A DNA stretch of 64,000 nt from an uncultured Opitutales bacterium (GTDB lineage: Bacteria; Verrucomicrobiota; Verrucomicrobiia; Opitutales; Intestinicryptomonadaceae), in contig CALXLK010000004.1 in the NCBI GenBank assembly GCA_944389175.1, forward strand, positions 62,001 through 126,000. The letters are read 5' to 3'. Shown in pieces: positions 15,254 through 24,651 of the stretch (the stretch's first letter is position 1; each line of letters begins with the position of its first letter). The translations under genes and the position numbers were made by a program. The notes beneath the pieces are model-generated. The model was not told the origin of the DNA. It did no database searches and saw nothing but the letters and a program-made list of their open reading frames with translations.

Positions 15254-18200
15254 TGAGTTTTTCGCACTTTTTCATTAGGAGGCCGATTTTCGCTTCGGTT
15301 ATATCGATTGTAATCGTACTCACGGGCCTTATTTCATTCAAAAATTTGTCGGTAACACAATATCCGACGATCGCCCCGCCGTGCGTCGTGGTGTACGGCA
15401 CGTACCCGGGCGCGTCGCCGCAAATTATAATGGACACGGCCATATCGCCGCTGGAACAGCAGTTAAACGGCGTTGAAAACATGATGTACATGTTCAGCCA
15501 GGCCACGGCAAACGGCAGCTGGTCCATAAGCGTGTATTTCGAGACGGGCACGAATGTCGATATGGCGCAGGTGCTCGTTCAAAACCGAGTAAACCAGGCA
15601 AACTCCCGACTTCCAAAAGAAATTAGAGACATGGGTCTGACGGTAAAGAAGCGCTCGACAGACTTCATATTGTCCTTGAATCTGATTTCTCCGGACGGCT
15701 CGAGGGACAAGGTCTATCTTTCCAACTACGCGATTACGCAAATGCAGGACCGCCTGGCTAGGCTCTACGGCGTCAGCGAATTTACCGTCTCGGGCGTGCG
15801 CGAGTACAGTATGAGAATATGGCTGCAGCCCGACAGGCTCGAGGCGCTCGACATTACCCCCACGCAGGTTGTAGAGGCCATACAAGAGCAAAACAAACAG
15901 GTAGCAAGCGGCCGTCTGAACGCCCCTCCCCTGCGCACCGGGGCGGCTTTCGAACTGCTTATCAACGCACGTGGGCGACTGCAGACAAAGCAGGAATTTG
16001 AAAACGTAATTGTAAAGTTCACGCCCGAAGGGAAGATTATAAAGCTAAAGGATGTTGCGCGCATAGAGCTGGGCTCGTACAACTACGACACGGAAGCCCG
16101 CCTAAACGGAATGCCTTCCGTATCGCTTGCGGCCTACCAGTTGCCGGGCACGAACGCGCTCGAAACTGCGGAGACTATCAAGGCCACGATAGAGGAGATG
16201 AAGAAGTCGTTTCCCCCGGGCGTCGACTGCATAATCGGCTACGACACCACGGAATATACGGTGGAGTCAATCAACGCCGTCTACCACACGATTTTTGAGG
16301 CCGTGCTGTTGGTAATAGCCGTGATATTGCTTTTCATGCAGAATGTAAGGGCTGCCATTATTCCGCTGTTTGCAATTCCGGTATCGCTGATAGGAACATT
16401 TGCGGTAATGTACATGTTCGGGTTTACCATAAACAACCTGACGCTCTTTGGTCTCGTGCTTGCAATCGGCATTGTCGTCGACGACGCAATCGTGGTGGTG
16501 GAAAACGTGGAGAGAAATATGAGGCGCGGGCTCGGCGTGGTGGAGGCGACGGAAGCCTCTATGACGCAAATTCAAGGCGCGCTGGTGGCCATTGTGCTCG
16601 TTCTATCGGCCGCGTTTATCCCCACGACATTCCTAAGCGGAATATCGGGGCAGTTCTACAGGCAGTTTGCAATAACCATAGCCGCGTCTACAATTATATC
16701 GGGATTGGTCTCGCTTACGCTAACGCCGGCTCTCTGCGCGCTGCTGCTTAAGGAAAGCCACGCGCACGCCCAGCACAAAAGCATAATAGGCCACATCTAC
16801 GACTACACCTTCGGACTGTTTTTCAAGTGGTTTAACATGGGGTTTGAATGGGTGTCGGGCTTATACGGTAAAATCGTGCGAAGAATTCTGCGCTTTGCAG
16901 CGCTCATGCTCCTGCTTTACTGCGGCATACTTTACTGCACATACTACACGTTTCAAAATACCCCGACTGGCTTCATTCCCAAACAAGACAGAGGCATAGT
17001 CAAAGCGTCAATAAAAATGCCCGAGAGCGCCTCGTTCGAAAGAACGGACCAGGTAATGGAAAAGATAGACAAGATACTCGGCGGCGTAAAAGGCGTCCGC
17101 CACATCGTATCGACGACGAACTCGACCAACACCGGCGATATAACGCTGCGACTCGACGACCGCAAGGAACGCGACAAAAAAGGCTTATCCATGGAGCGGA
17201 TTATGGAGGAAGTCAGGGTGCTACTGCTTGAGAAGGTTCTCGAGGCCGAGACAAACGTCATGACGCCCGCATCGGTGCCCGGCATAGGTTCCGGATCCGA
17301 CTTCAAGCTTTACCTGCAAGACAAGATAGGCCTCGGCACGGAAGCAGTGGAAAAGTACATTCACCTTCTTACCGACGAAATCAACAAGCTGCCGATTGTC
17401 ACCAGCGCATTCGCCTATTACAAGGCGCGCAATCCGCAGCTATTTCTGGATATAGACAGAGAGAGGGCCCAAAAGCTAAATGTGCCGATAGAGTCGATAT
17501 TTCAGACGCTCCAATACAACTTGGGCTCCGTATATGTCAACGACTTCAACCTCCTCGGGCGCGTTTACCGCGTCATGGCGCAGGCCGAGAGCACCAGCCG
17601 CACAAATATAAACGACATATACAAACTGCGCGTCCAAAACGCGCAGGGGCAAAACGTGCCCCTGGGTTCTGTGTTGACCATAAGGCGCGTCGTCGGTCCC
17701 GATGCCATATACCGCTACAACCTCTACCAGACGGCCTCAACGCAGGGGAACCTCAAACAGGGAGTAAGCACCGGCGAGGCGATCAAGCAGATAGAGGAGC
17801 TTGCAAAGAAGATTCTGCCCGAGGGCATGGACATAGAGTGGACAGACTTGGCCTACCAGGAGAAAAAAGCAGGCAACACCGCAATATACATATTCGGTGC
17901 CTGCGTGCTCTTTGTATTTCTAATTCTGGCCGCCCTTTACGAGAGCTGGACGCTTCCATTTGCAATTATATTGGTGGTTCCGATCGTCCTGCTTTTTGCC
18001 CTCTTGGGAGTCGACATGAGAAGCTTGGGCAACAATTTGATGACGCAAATAGGCTTCATAGTCCTCATCGGGCTTGCCTGCAAAAACGCAATATTGATCG
18101 TAGAGTTCTCAAAGCAAAGGGAGGATCTCGGAGAGGACATATACACCGCTATAGAAGTGGCCACGCGCCAGCGCCTGCGCCCGATTGTCATGACATCCAT

Positions 18201-18405
18201 GGCTTTCATTTTGGGCGTGGTGCCCATGGCCTACGCATCCGGACCGGGATGCGAATTGCGCCAACCGCTTGGAACGTGTGTGCTGTTTGGCATGTTGGGC
18301 GTGACCCTTTTGGGATGTTTGATGACGCCGGTATTCTACTACACCCTGCGCAGGTTGTTTGGCAAGCCCAAGCTCGAACACACGGGCGAACTTGACGAAG
18401 AATAA
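15253..18405 (+). CDS. RND multidrug efflux permease (AcrB/MexB-like, HAE1)
   Basis: The 1,050-residue protein has full-length HAE1 architecture. It opens FFIRRPIFASVISIVIVLTG, has two large periplasmic loops, and twelve membrane segments. In TM4 the proton-relay aspartates are visible in GIVVDDAIVVVENVERNM (DD pair). Conserved SAAFIPTTFLSGISGQFYRQ and the second-half GLACKNAILIVEFSKQ and RLRPIVMTSMAFILGVVPMA are also present. It uses the proton gradient to expel drugs, bile salts or similar amphiphiles from the periplasm. It is translationally coupled to the adaptor gene. Confidence 0.97.
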   Translation: MSFSHFFIRRPIFASVISIVIVLTGLISFKNLSVTQYPTIAPPCVVVYGTYPGASPQIIMDTAISPLEQQLNGVENMMYMFSQATANGSWSISVYFETGTNVDMAQVLVQNRVNQANSRLPKEIRDMGLTVKKRSTDFILSLNLISPDGSRDKVYLSNYAITQMQDRLARLYGVSEFTVSGVREYSMRIWLQPDRLEALDITPTQVVEAIQEQNKQVASGRLNAPPLRTGAAFELLINARGRLQTKQEFENVIVKFTPEGKIIKLKDVARIELGSYNYDTEARLNGMPSVSLAAYQLPGTNALETAETIKATIEEMKKSFPPGVDCIIGYDTTEYTVESINAVYHTIFEAVLLVIAVILLFMQNVRAAIIPLFAIPVSLIGTFAVMYMFGFTINNLTLFGLVLAIGIVVDDAIVVVENVERNMRRGLGVVEATEASMTQIQGALVAIVLVLSAAFIPTTFLSGISGQFYRQFAITIAASTIISGLVSLTLTPALCALLLKESHAHAQHKSIIGHIYDYTFGLFFKWFNMGFEWVSGLYGKIVRRILRFAALMLLLYCGILYCTYYTFQNTPTGFIPKQDRGIVKASIKMPESASFERTDQVMEKIDKILGGVKGVRHIVSTTNSTNTGDITLRLDDRKERDKKGLSMERIMEEVRVLLLEKVLEAETNVMTPASVPGIGSGSDFKLYLQDKIGLGTEAVEKYIHLLTDEINKLPIVTSAFAYYKARNPQLFLDIDRERAQKLNVPIESIFQTLQYNLGSVYVNDFNLLGRVYRVMAQAESTSRTNINDIYKLRVQNAQGQNVPLGSVLTIRRVVGPDAIYRYNLYQTASTQGNLKQGVSTGEAIKQIEELAKKILPEGMDIEWTDLAYQEKKAGNTAIYIFGACVLFVFLILAALYESWTLPFAIILVVPIVLLFALLGVDMRSLGNNLMTQIGFIVLIGLACKNAILIVEFSKQREDLGEDIYTAIEVATRQRLRPIVMTSMAFILGVVPMAYASGPGCELRQPLGTCVLFGMLGVTLLGCLMTPVFYYTLRRLFGKPKLEHTGELDEE

Positions 18406-18427
18406 AGATGATGCATCTGCAAAAAAG

Positions 18428-18464
18428 AAAAGCTCCGGGCGGTATGTCTGGGGCTTTTTTTTTT
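18428..18464 (+). terminator. Intrinsic terminator after the RND operon
   Basis: AGCTCCGGG and TCTGGGGCT pair with several G-T wobbles around a short loop, followed by ten T. It lies about 25 bp past the permease stop. Confidence 0.85.
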
Positions 18465-18667
18465 GCTATAAAGACACACCCAACCGGCAGTGTCGCCCGA
18501 GCGATTGCGCGCATTATCAACGCGCCGACACGCGCGCAAATCCCGTGTGACAGATGCCAAGAGATACAAAAACAGCGCCTAAAACCAACAGAAGGAGTAA
18601 AAGATAAAACAACCGTTCCAAGGCGCGCGCAAAACCTTCGGGGCAGTCTGCACAACTTTCCATAGAT

Positions 18668-18682
18668 GGGGGGGGGGGGGGG
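18668..18682 (+). repeat. Homopolymer run of 15 G
   Basis: Fifteen consecutive G lie 17 bp beyond the cstA stop codon, in the convergent gap with the RND operon, followed by six A. Such a long run is prone to length change and to sequencing error. Confidence 0.9.
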
Positions 18683-18699
18683 AAAAAAGTGTCGGCAAG

Positions 18700-20145
18700 T
18701 CAGCGCTTTTTCGACCCGCGGCGCTTGACTATTACCGCCAAGGCGACGGAAACTACAGCGGCGATAACATACGAGGGGTAAAGTTCGACGCCGAAGCCGA
18801 TTGGACCTCCGTGGGCGGGAGAAATCCACACGATATAGTCGACGACGATAAAGCACATAAAAAGAGCCGGAACCAATGCTATCCAGCCGTTCTTAGACTG
18901 CCTGAAAAGCCATACCGCACCCGCAAAAAGAGTGGAAACGGCCAACACCTGGTTGCCCCAGGCAAAATAGTTCCACAGCATGCCGAAACTCTCGGCGTCG
19001 GAATTCGACCAATATATTAAAACGGCTACGAGAAAAGCAAACGGGAGAGCCACCAGCAGCCTGTTTTTCATGGAAACCTGACTAATGCCAAACATCTCGG
19101 AAAAAGAGAGCCTTACGCTGCGCATTGCCGTATCGCCGGAGGTAATTGCAAGAACTATTACGGAAAGGACCGTCAATCCGCCGACGTAGCTGCCCAGGAA
19201 ATATTCCGTTATCTCCAAAAGCACATCGTTTGGGTTTGCCGAGAACAATCCCGGGAAGGCGTTGTATACCGCCATTCCGCCCGCGGCCCATATCATGGCT
19301 ATTACGCCCTCGACAACCATCATGCCGTAAAAGGCGCTCTTTGCCTGGCGCTCCGATTTCATCGTACGCGCCACTATTGGCGACTGCGTTCCGTGGAATC
19401 CCGATATTATCCCGCATGCAATGGTGACAAACAGAAGCGGCAATATCGGGTGCTGGTTGCCTTCGCGCCACATCATGTCTTTAAAGGCTTGCGTGGGCTT
19501 GAGCAAATCGGGGTTTACAAAGAGGTTGCATATGATGGATACAAATATTGCCAGAGTCCCCAACAGCAGCACCGCCCCAAAAAAAGGATAGAACCTGCCT
19601 ATGATTTTATCCACCGGAAAGATTGTTGCCGCCAAGTAATAGACAAAGACGGCGACCACGGCCCACCAAAAAAGCGAGTATCCCTGAATTTCGCCGTCTA
19701 TTAGCTTTGCGGGCACGTTTACAAACACGGCCACAACAAGCAACAATATCAGTATGGAAAACCATGAAAACACCTTCGCATAGGCGCCTCCAAGATTGTC
19801 CTTTACTATGGCGGGCAAGTTGGCTCCGCCCCCGCGAATGGACATCATCCCCGATATGAAATCGTGGGTAGCCCCGGCAATTATGTTGCCTATGGGAATT
19901 ATTAAAAAGACTATGCTGCCGAATTTTATGCCTATTATTACGCCTATCACCGGGCCTATGCCTGCTATGTTCAATAGCTGAATGAGCATGTTCTTCCAAT
20001 GCGGAAGGACGAGGAAGTCGACGTTGTCGGCCTTCGAAATTGCGGGAGTCGGCCTATCGTCGGGCGAAAGCACCTTTTCAACGTATCGGCCGTATGTGGC
20101 GTAGCCTGCCACCAATAAAATTAATCCTATAAAAAACAACAACAT
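18700..20145 (-). CDS. cstA: Carbon starvation protein CstA (peptide/pyruvate transporter family)
   Basis: The 481-residue polytopic membrane protein starts FFIGLILLVAGYATYGRYVE. It carries family signatures HWKNMLIQLLNIAGIGPVIG, GNIIAGATHDFISGMMSIR and GGGANLPAI, with FHGTQSPIVARTM in the middle. It is the short CstA form; Escherichia coli CstA is about 700 residues. Family members import pyruvate or peptides during carbon limitation. It is monocistronic and convergent with the RND operon. It is the only clear nutrient importer in the window and would fit an organism using pyruvate formate-lyase. Confidence 0.93.
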   Translation of the reverse strand: MLLFFIGLILLVAGYATYGRYVEKVLSPDDRPTPAISKADNVDFLVLPHWKNMLIQLLNIAGIGPVIGVIIGIKFGSIVFLIIPIGNIIAGATHDFISGMMSIRGGGANLPAIVKDNLGGAYAKVFSWFSILILLLVVAVFVNVPAKLIDGEIQGYSLFWWAVVAVFVYYLAATIFPVDKIIGRFYPFFGAVLLLGTLAIFVSIICNLFVNPDLLKPTQAFKDMMWREGNQHPILPLLFVTIACGIISGFHGTQSPIVARTMKSERQAKSAFYGMMVVEGVIAMIWAAGGMAVYNAFPGLFSANPNDVLLEITEYFLGSYVGGLTVLSVIVLAITSGDTAMRSVRLSFSEMFGISQVSMKNRLLVALPFAFLVAVLIYWSNSDAESFGMLWNYFAWGNQVLAVSTLFAGAVWLFRQSKNGWIALVPALFMCFIVVDYIVWISPAHGGPIGFGVELYPSYVIAAVVSVALAVIVKRRGSKKR

Positions 20146-20280
20146 ATAACGAGTTAATGTTGGTACGATTCAACACGAAAAGCTCTGTGTTGTCAAAATA
20201 AAACTAAGTTTTTTACTTGAATAAAGAGCGCCGCAAGGCACAATCCGCCGCAATAATCGCAAATGTTAAGGAGAAAGAAC
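20146..20280. other. Divergent promoter region of cstA and the fluoride channel genes
   Basis: This 135-bp gap contains the Shine-Dalgarno of the first fluoride channel gene (AAGGAGA). I looked for a fluoride (crcB-motif) riboswitch and did not see its conserved elements. Confidence 0.5.
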
Positions 20281-20655
20281 ATGCGCTTGTACGCGGCGGT
20301 AATGTCGGCGGGGGCGCTTGGGGCTCTGGGATGCTTGGCTCTGGGATGCGCCTTTGACCCCGCGACAAACATGTTGATATGCAATGTCTCAGCATGCCTT
20401 ATAATGGCCGTATACGCACATTATTCAAACAGGTTTTCGCATACCGCATCGGCGGCGGTGACTGCCGGCTTCTGCGGCGCTCTCAGCGTCTTTGCCGGAA
20501 TATCTCGATATTGCGTCAGCGCGCTTGAGAACGCCAACTACGACCTCCTCATCATAAATTTGGCCGCAAATTTCGGCCTATGCCTGGCGGTTATGATAAT
20601 TGCGGGGCTATTTTTGGCCGGATGGAAAACCAAAAATAAGGGGGGCAAAAGGTGA
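20281..20655 (+). CDS. Fluoride ion channel subunit Fluc/CrcB, divergent partner
   Basis: This 124-residue protein has four predicted membrane helices. I start it at 20281, seven bases after AAGGAGA; an ATG six codons earlier precedes that site and would waste it. Alignment with the next gene shows the channel pattern in weakened form: an early GALGALG, then NMLICNVSACLIM (matching the Asn-containing helix), then VTAGFCGALSVFAGIS (matching GFCGGLTTFST). Fluc channels are dual-topology homodimers or, when encoded as two adjacent divergent genes, heterodimers. The 4-bp overlap with the typical CrcB gene supports a heterodimer. Alone I would call it only a small membrane protein. Confidence 0.72.
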   Translation: MRLYAAVMSAGALGALGCLALGCAFDPATNMLICNVSACLIMAVYAHYSNRFSHTASAAVTAGFCGALSVFAGISRYCVSALENANYDLLIINLAANFGLCLAVMIIAGLFLAGWKTKNKGGKR

Positions 20656-21011
20656 ACCTTGCCGTCCACATATTCTGCGTCGCCCTCGGGGGCGCCTTCG
20701 GCGCGCTGGCCCGCTTTTGGCTTTCATCTCTGTTTGACAAAAAAGAATTTCCCTACGGGACCCTCCTTGCAAACATTCTCGCGTCTTTTTTTCTCGGCCT
20801 TATACCTGCGGGAGCATTCACGGAAACGCACTTGGCAATTTTTGCGGAGATAGGCTTTTGCGCGGCGCTGTCGACTTTCTCGTCTTTAATTTGGCAAATA
20901 TACCAATATATCGCGGAGCTAAAAATCTTGAGAGCAGCCTCATACGCCATAATTACATTGTTATGCGGCTGCGCGGCCTACTATGCAGCGGCCCTGACGG
21001 CCGTCGTGTAG
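20652..21011 (+). CDS. crcB: Fluoride ion channel Fluc/CrcB
   Basis: The 119-residue protein is a clear CrcB/Fluc subunit: GGAFGALARFWLSSLF, then PYGTLLANILASFFLGL with the pore Asn, then IGFCAALSTFSSL with the Phe-box region, and a fourth helix. It begins with GTG at 20652, overlapping the previous stop (GTGA), so translation is coupled. It exports fluoride passively to protect cytoplasmic enzymes such as enolase. Confidence 0.92.
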   Translation: MNLAVHIFCVALGGAFGALARFWLSSLFDKKEFPYGTLLANILASFFLGLIPAGAFTETHLAIFAEIGFCAALSTFSSLIWQIYQYIAELKILRAASYAIITLLCGCAAYYAAALTAVV

Positions 21012-21021
21012 GCGCAACAAC

Positions 21022-23079
21022 TCATAATTTTGACACGTAGAGCCCCTGCGGTATATTCTCTAAAAATCTGCTCTTTGAGCGCATTTGAACCTCGCCTGAA
21101 ATTACGCTCACCTTCGGATACGTAATAATGAGCATATCCATGGCGCGGGTGGTGGCCACGTAAAAGAGGCGCCGCTCCTCCTCGACGTCGCCGTCCTCTA
21201 TGCTTCGGTTCGTCGGGAACAGGCCGTCGGCCGCGCCTATGACAAAGACAACGGGGAACTCAAGCCCCTTGGCCTGGTGCACAGTCATCAGGCGTATGCG
21301 GTCGAGAGTGTCCGCAGACTGTCCGGCCGCCTGGGAGACTTCAAGAGTCACGTTTGCAAGAAAATCCTCGAAATTCGGGTATTTTGAGGCGTACTCGGCG
21401 AGAGCGTCAAAATCTTTCGCGCGCTCTGGATAGTCTTCGTAGGTGGTCATCATTACGTCTTTGTACCACCCGCTGCAAACGTCCTTTACGACGTCCTCAG
21501 TGCGTTTTTTAGCGGCGGCTTCTTTCGGTTCATGGGCGCGCCCATGCTCGAAAAGGCTCATCTGCGCTTCCTGCGCCGAAGAATCCGCGCTCTCGGCTCC
21601 CTCCTCAAGGGCGCGCACGTCGCGGGCAACCTTTTCGAGCGAGGCTGCCATATTGGAAAAAGCCTCGCGCGAAACGGCCGGTACCTTGGCCAAAACAGCC
21701 TTGTCGGAAAGCGCGCCCACTATCGATACGCCCTTTTTCCCGGCCGCAAGCACCGCGGCGTCGTATATCTTGCGAACTGTCTTGTCGCCGATTTTTTCAA
21801 AAAGTCGCGCAAAGCGGTGAAAACTTATGTAGTCTTTGGGGTTTGCGGCAAACTTAATCTGAGCGATGACGTCCTTTATGTGGGACTGTTCAAAAAACTT
21901 GAGGCCGCTTGTTATGACAAAGGGCAGACTCCTGTATTGCAGCTGAAGCTGCATGTCCATCGCCTGAAAATGAGATCTGTACAACACAGCAATGTCGGAA
22001 TAGCCGTAGCGCCCGGAATCGACAATTTCGCCTATGATATCGCACACGAGCCTCGCCTGGGACGACGAATCCAAAGCCGACAACACAAACGGCCTGTTGG
22101 CCGCCCCGCGCGTGGCAACCAGCTGCTGGCGGTATATTTCATCGGTAGGCATCTGGTTTAAAATCTGGTTTGCAAAAGCAAGTATCTGCGGGGAACTGCG
22201 GTAATTTAACCCTATTTTATATATGTTTGCGGCGGGATAGCGGTCTTTAAAGGTCAGGATATTGTCTATCTCGGCTCCGCGCCAAGAATAAATGCATTGG
22301 GCGTCGTCGCCGACGGCGCTGAGTTGGCCGCGGTCGGCAAGCAGGTCGAGTATCGCAGACTGAAGCCTGTTGGTATCCTGATACTCGTCGACTAATATGT
22401 TCTCAAACCTCTCGCGGTATGAAGAGAGCACGTCGGCGTTGTTTAAAAGCAGCCTGTGCCACAGCTCGAGCATGTCGTCGAAATCGCAGCTGTTTGAAGC
22501 CCTCTTGGCCTCGCCGTAGGCTCGGGCGATTTCTTCTATCTTGTCGGCGGGGGTCTCCAGCCACGAAAAGCGGTTGAGCATTGCCTCGGCTATCGTCGAC
22601 ATCGTGTTGCGGGCAAAGCTTATTATCTCGAAAAGCAGCCCCGCCTTGGGGTTGTCCTTCGACGAAAAAAAACGCGGGCTGACCGCCTCCACGGTATTCT
22701 TAAGCAGCTTTAGGGAATCCTCGGCGTCGAGTATTGTAAAGTTGCTCTCGATCCCGGCCTTCGCGGCGTTTATGCGCAAAAACTTGCATCCCATGGAATG
22801 GAACGTCCCGCTCCAGAAATCCGAGGACGGCCGCCCCGTGAGCTGCTCCACTCTTTCAAGCATCTGGCCGGCGGCCTTGTTTGTAAAGGTCAGAAGAAGC
22901 ATCCTCCACGGTTTTATCCGACATTCCGAGATAAGCCAGGCTACGCGGTATGTCAGTGTGCGCGTCTTGCCCGCGCCCGCGCCAGCCAATACCAGCGCAG
23001 GCCTATCGGGCGGCGCCATAACGGCCGCAAGCTGGTCGGCGTTTAGTTCCTTTTCGTAATCTATACTGTTAAAATCCAT
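21022..23079 (-). CDS. ATP-dependent DNA helicase, UvrD/Rep/PcrA type
   Basis: The 685-residue superfamily 1A helicase shows the motifs in order: LNADQLAAV (Q motif), GAGAGKTRTLTYR (Walker A), ILVDEYQDTN (Walker B), GDDAQCIYSWRGA (III), LNYRSS (IV), TVHQAKGLEFPVVFV (V) and EERRLFYVATTRA (VI). I start it at the ATG 23077-23079 because the usual PcrA/UvrD N-terminus follows; 13 upstream codons overlap the aroQ gap. It unwinds DNA 3' to 5' in repair and in clearing replication blocks. Whether it is the PcrA/UvrD or the Rep orthologue cannot be settled from one sequence. Confidence 0.94.
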   Translation of the reverse strand: MDFNSIDYEKELNADQLAAVMAPPDRPALVLAGAGAGKTRTLTYRVAWLISECRIKPWRMLLLTFTNKAAGQMLERVEQLTGRPSSDFWSGTFHSMGCKFLRINAAKAGIESNFTILDAEDSLKLLKNTVEAVSPRFFSSKDNPKAGLLFEIISFARNTMSTIAEAMLNRFSWLETPADKIEEIARAYGEAKRASNSCDFDDMLELWHRLLLNNADVLSSYRERFENILVDEYQDTNRLQSAILDLLADRGQLSAVGDDAQCIYSWRGAEIDNILTFKDRYPAANIYKIGLNYRSSPQILAFANQILNQMPTDEIYRQQLVATRGAANRPFVLSALDSSSQARLVCDIIGEIVDSGRYGYSDIAVLYRSHFQAMDMQLQLQYRSLPFVITSGLKFFEQSHIKDVIAQIKFAANPKDYISFHRFARLFEKIGDKTVRKIYDAAVLAAGKKGVSIVGALSDKAVLAKVPAVSREAFSNMAASLEKVARDVRALEEGAESADSSAQEAQMSLFEHGRAHEPKEAAAKKRTEDVVKDVCSGWYKDVMMTTYEDYPERAKDFDALAEYASKYPNFEDFLANVTLEVSQAAGQSADTLDRIRLMTVHQAKGLEFPVVFVIGAADGLFPTNRSIEDGDVEEERRLFYVATTRAMDMLIITYPKVSVISGEVQMRSKSRFLENIPQGLYVSKL

Positions 23080-23121
23080 AAAAAAAAGCGCCCCGAAAGG
23101 CGCGGTAAAATTCCGCACGCT

Positions 23122-23553
23122 TTAGAGTCCGGCCAAATAATAAAGCCCCGCAACGTATCCGCCGAAACCAAGCCCCGATATCTGCCCCAAACACACGGGC
23201 GCAGTGAGCGAATTGTGCCGAAAATCCTCTCGCGTGTATATGTTTGAGATATGAACTTCCACGAACTTCATGCCGCTGCCGCAAATGCAGTCTCTAAGAG
23301 CCACAGACGTGTGCGTGAATGCCCCGGGGTTTATAATGCCAAATTTTACCCCGGCATCTGAAAGTTCGTAGATCTTATCGACAATTTCGCCCTCGTGGTT
23401 CGACTGGAAGTGAACAAGTTCTACCCCGAGCTTTTTCGCGTGCTCTTCAAGAAGCTTTTGCAAATCCGCCAGGGTCTGGCTGCCGTATATTTCCGGCTCG
23501 CGCCTGCCCAGCCTGTCGAGATTGACGCCGTTTATGACCGCTATAGTTTTCAT
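23122..23553 (-). CDS. aroQ: Type II 3-dehydroquinate dehydratase
   Basis: The 143-residue protein converts 3-dehydroquinate to 3-dehydroshikimate in the shikimate pathway. Type II hallmarks are the N-terminal INGVNLDRLGRREPEIYGSQ with the catalytic flexible-loop Arg and Tyr, then FQSNHEGEIVDKI, IINPGAFTHTSVALRD with the conserved His, VEVHISNIYTREDFRH, and GQISGLG. Length is normal (about 145). It sits 42 bp upstream of the helicase gene on the same strand. Confidence 0.97.
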   Translation of the reverse strand: MKTIAVINGVNLDRLGRREPEIYGSQTLADLQKLLEEHAKKLGVELVHFQSNHEGEIVDKIYELSDAGVKFGIINPGAFTHTSVALRDCICGSGMKFVEVHISNIYTREDFRHNSLTAPVCLGQISGLGFGGYVAGLYYLAGL

Positions 23554-23819
23554 GGCTCTATCATTGAACTTTTCCTAAAAAATTTAAAGCTTTTTTTATT
23601 CTTTAAAACTAACACAAACCCGACATTGCGGGCGCGAAAACAAAACGCCGTTTGGCGTGCTTTCGCCTTTTTGCGCGCATTCGCCCTTTTTGCGCGCGTT
23701 TTTATTCCGAGGCCGCGCGCGTTTTGTTTTTCACGCATCCATGGCAAAAAAAATATTCTCTATGCAAAAGGCGTTTGCGGCATTGCGCGCGCCTACCCCC
23801 GCAAATGCGGAAGGCTAAA

Positions 23820-23909
23820 ATGAAGAAGAAAACCTTTAAGACAAAGGCCGCGCATGAAGTCGACAACCCGCCCAAGCGCGAGCCTACAGGGGATTGGCGC
23901 TTGGTATAA
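23820..23909 (+). CDS. Candidate small basic protein, 29 residues
   Basis: An ATG at 23820 preceded by GCGGAAGG encodes MKKKTFKTKAAHEVDNPPKR followed by EPTGDWRLV and a stop. The last 26 bp overlap the 3' end of the convergent nif3-like gene. The N-terminus is highly basic and the end (EPTGDWRLV) looks non-random. No family is recognised, and a chance ORF is quite possible. Confidence 0.35.
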   Translation: MKKKTFKTKAAHEVDNPPKREPTGDWRLV

Positions 23910-24648
23910 ATGAATATTTAAGCGCAAACTTTTTTGCCAAGACCCCGCCCAAGGCATCGATTCCGAAGCGCTCTGTCGCCCAGTGACCGCACGGATAGAG
24001 GTTTAATTGCATCTCCTGCGCCATTACATAGTGCTGCTGGCGCAGCTCGCCGCATATAAGCGTATCGATTCCAAACTCGTTTAATTGGGGTACAGCCTCC
24101 CCGCACGAACCCGAACATATAGCAATTTTTTTCGGCTTATCGGGGCCGAAGGCAATAGCCTTGAACGTGTCGGGGAAGAGTTTCTTTAGCCGCCTTTGAA
24201 GCTCCGCGCGGCCGCCCGGGGGCGGCGACGCCAACACGGCGATATCGCGCCCCTCATGGGCAAAACACCTGCCGAGAGTATCCAAAGAAAGCGCCTTTGC
24301 TATGAGGGCGTTGTTGCCTATCCGCGGGTGGGCGTCGAGGGGAAGATGCACCGAATAGACGGCCATGTCAGAATCTATCAGCGCCTTCACCTTCCTGTAA
24401 TTCGAGCCTACAAACGGAATAGGCGCATTCCAAAACAGGCCGTGGTGGACAATAAGCAAATCGGCGCCCATTTCTGCGGCCTGCTCAATTTCGGCCAACC
24501 CCGCGTCGACAGCCGCCGCAACCTTGCAAACGCCTCCGGAATTTTCAAACTGGAGGCCGTTGCGCGCACCGCCGTAATCGGGAAAGTTTTTAACGTCGAA
24601 ATATTTGTCGAGAAACCCCGCCACTTTGTCCAACTTGACCTTTTTCAT
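23884..24648 (-). CDS. Nif3-like dinuclear metal centre protein
   Basis: The 254-residue protein belongs to the NIF3/YbgI/GTP cyclohydrolase 1 type 2 family. Metal ligands are seen in LLIVHHGLFWN (HH), SVHLPLDAHPRIGNN (H and D), and near the end in YPCGHWATERFGIDALG (GH..TE). These proteins form hexameric toroids with a two-metal site; the reaction is not established. It lies 3 bp downstream of the M48 protease gene, in the same transcript as gatCAB. Confidence 0.94.
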   Translation of the reverse strand: MKKVKLDKVAGFLDKYFDVKNFPDYGGARNGLQFENSGGVCKVAAAVDAGLAEIEQAAEMGADLLIVHHGLFWNAPIPFVGSNYRKVKALIDSDMAVYSVHLPLDAHPRIGNNALIAKALSLDTLGRCFAHEGRDIAVLASPPPGGRAELQRRLKKLFPDTFKAIAFGPDKPKKIAICSGSCGEAVPQLNEFGIDTLICGELRQQHYVMAQEMQLNLYPCGHWATERFGIDALGGVLAKKFALKYSFIPSANPL

Positions 24649-24651
24649 AAG

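Noticed and set aside
20146..20280. Fluoride riboswitch upstream of the Fluc genes
   Set aside because: Conserved crcB-motif segments were not found by eye.
23652..23819. Plus-strand frame with hydrophobic Phe/Ala content before the small basic ORF
   Set aside because: It is read from a GC-rich tandem repeat (TTCGCCTTTTTGCGCGC at 23662 and 23681) and lacks a start signal; at most it shares the frame of the short ORF at 23820.
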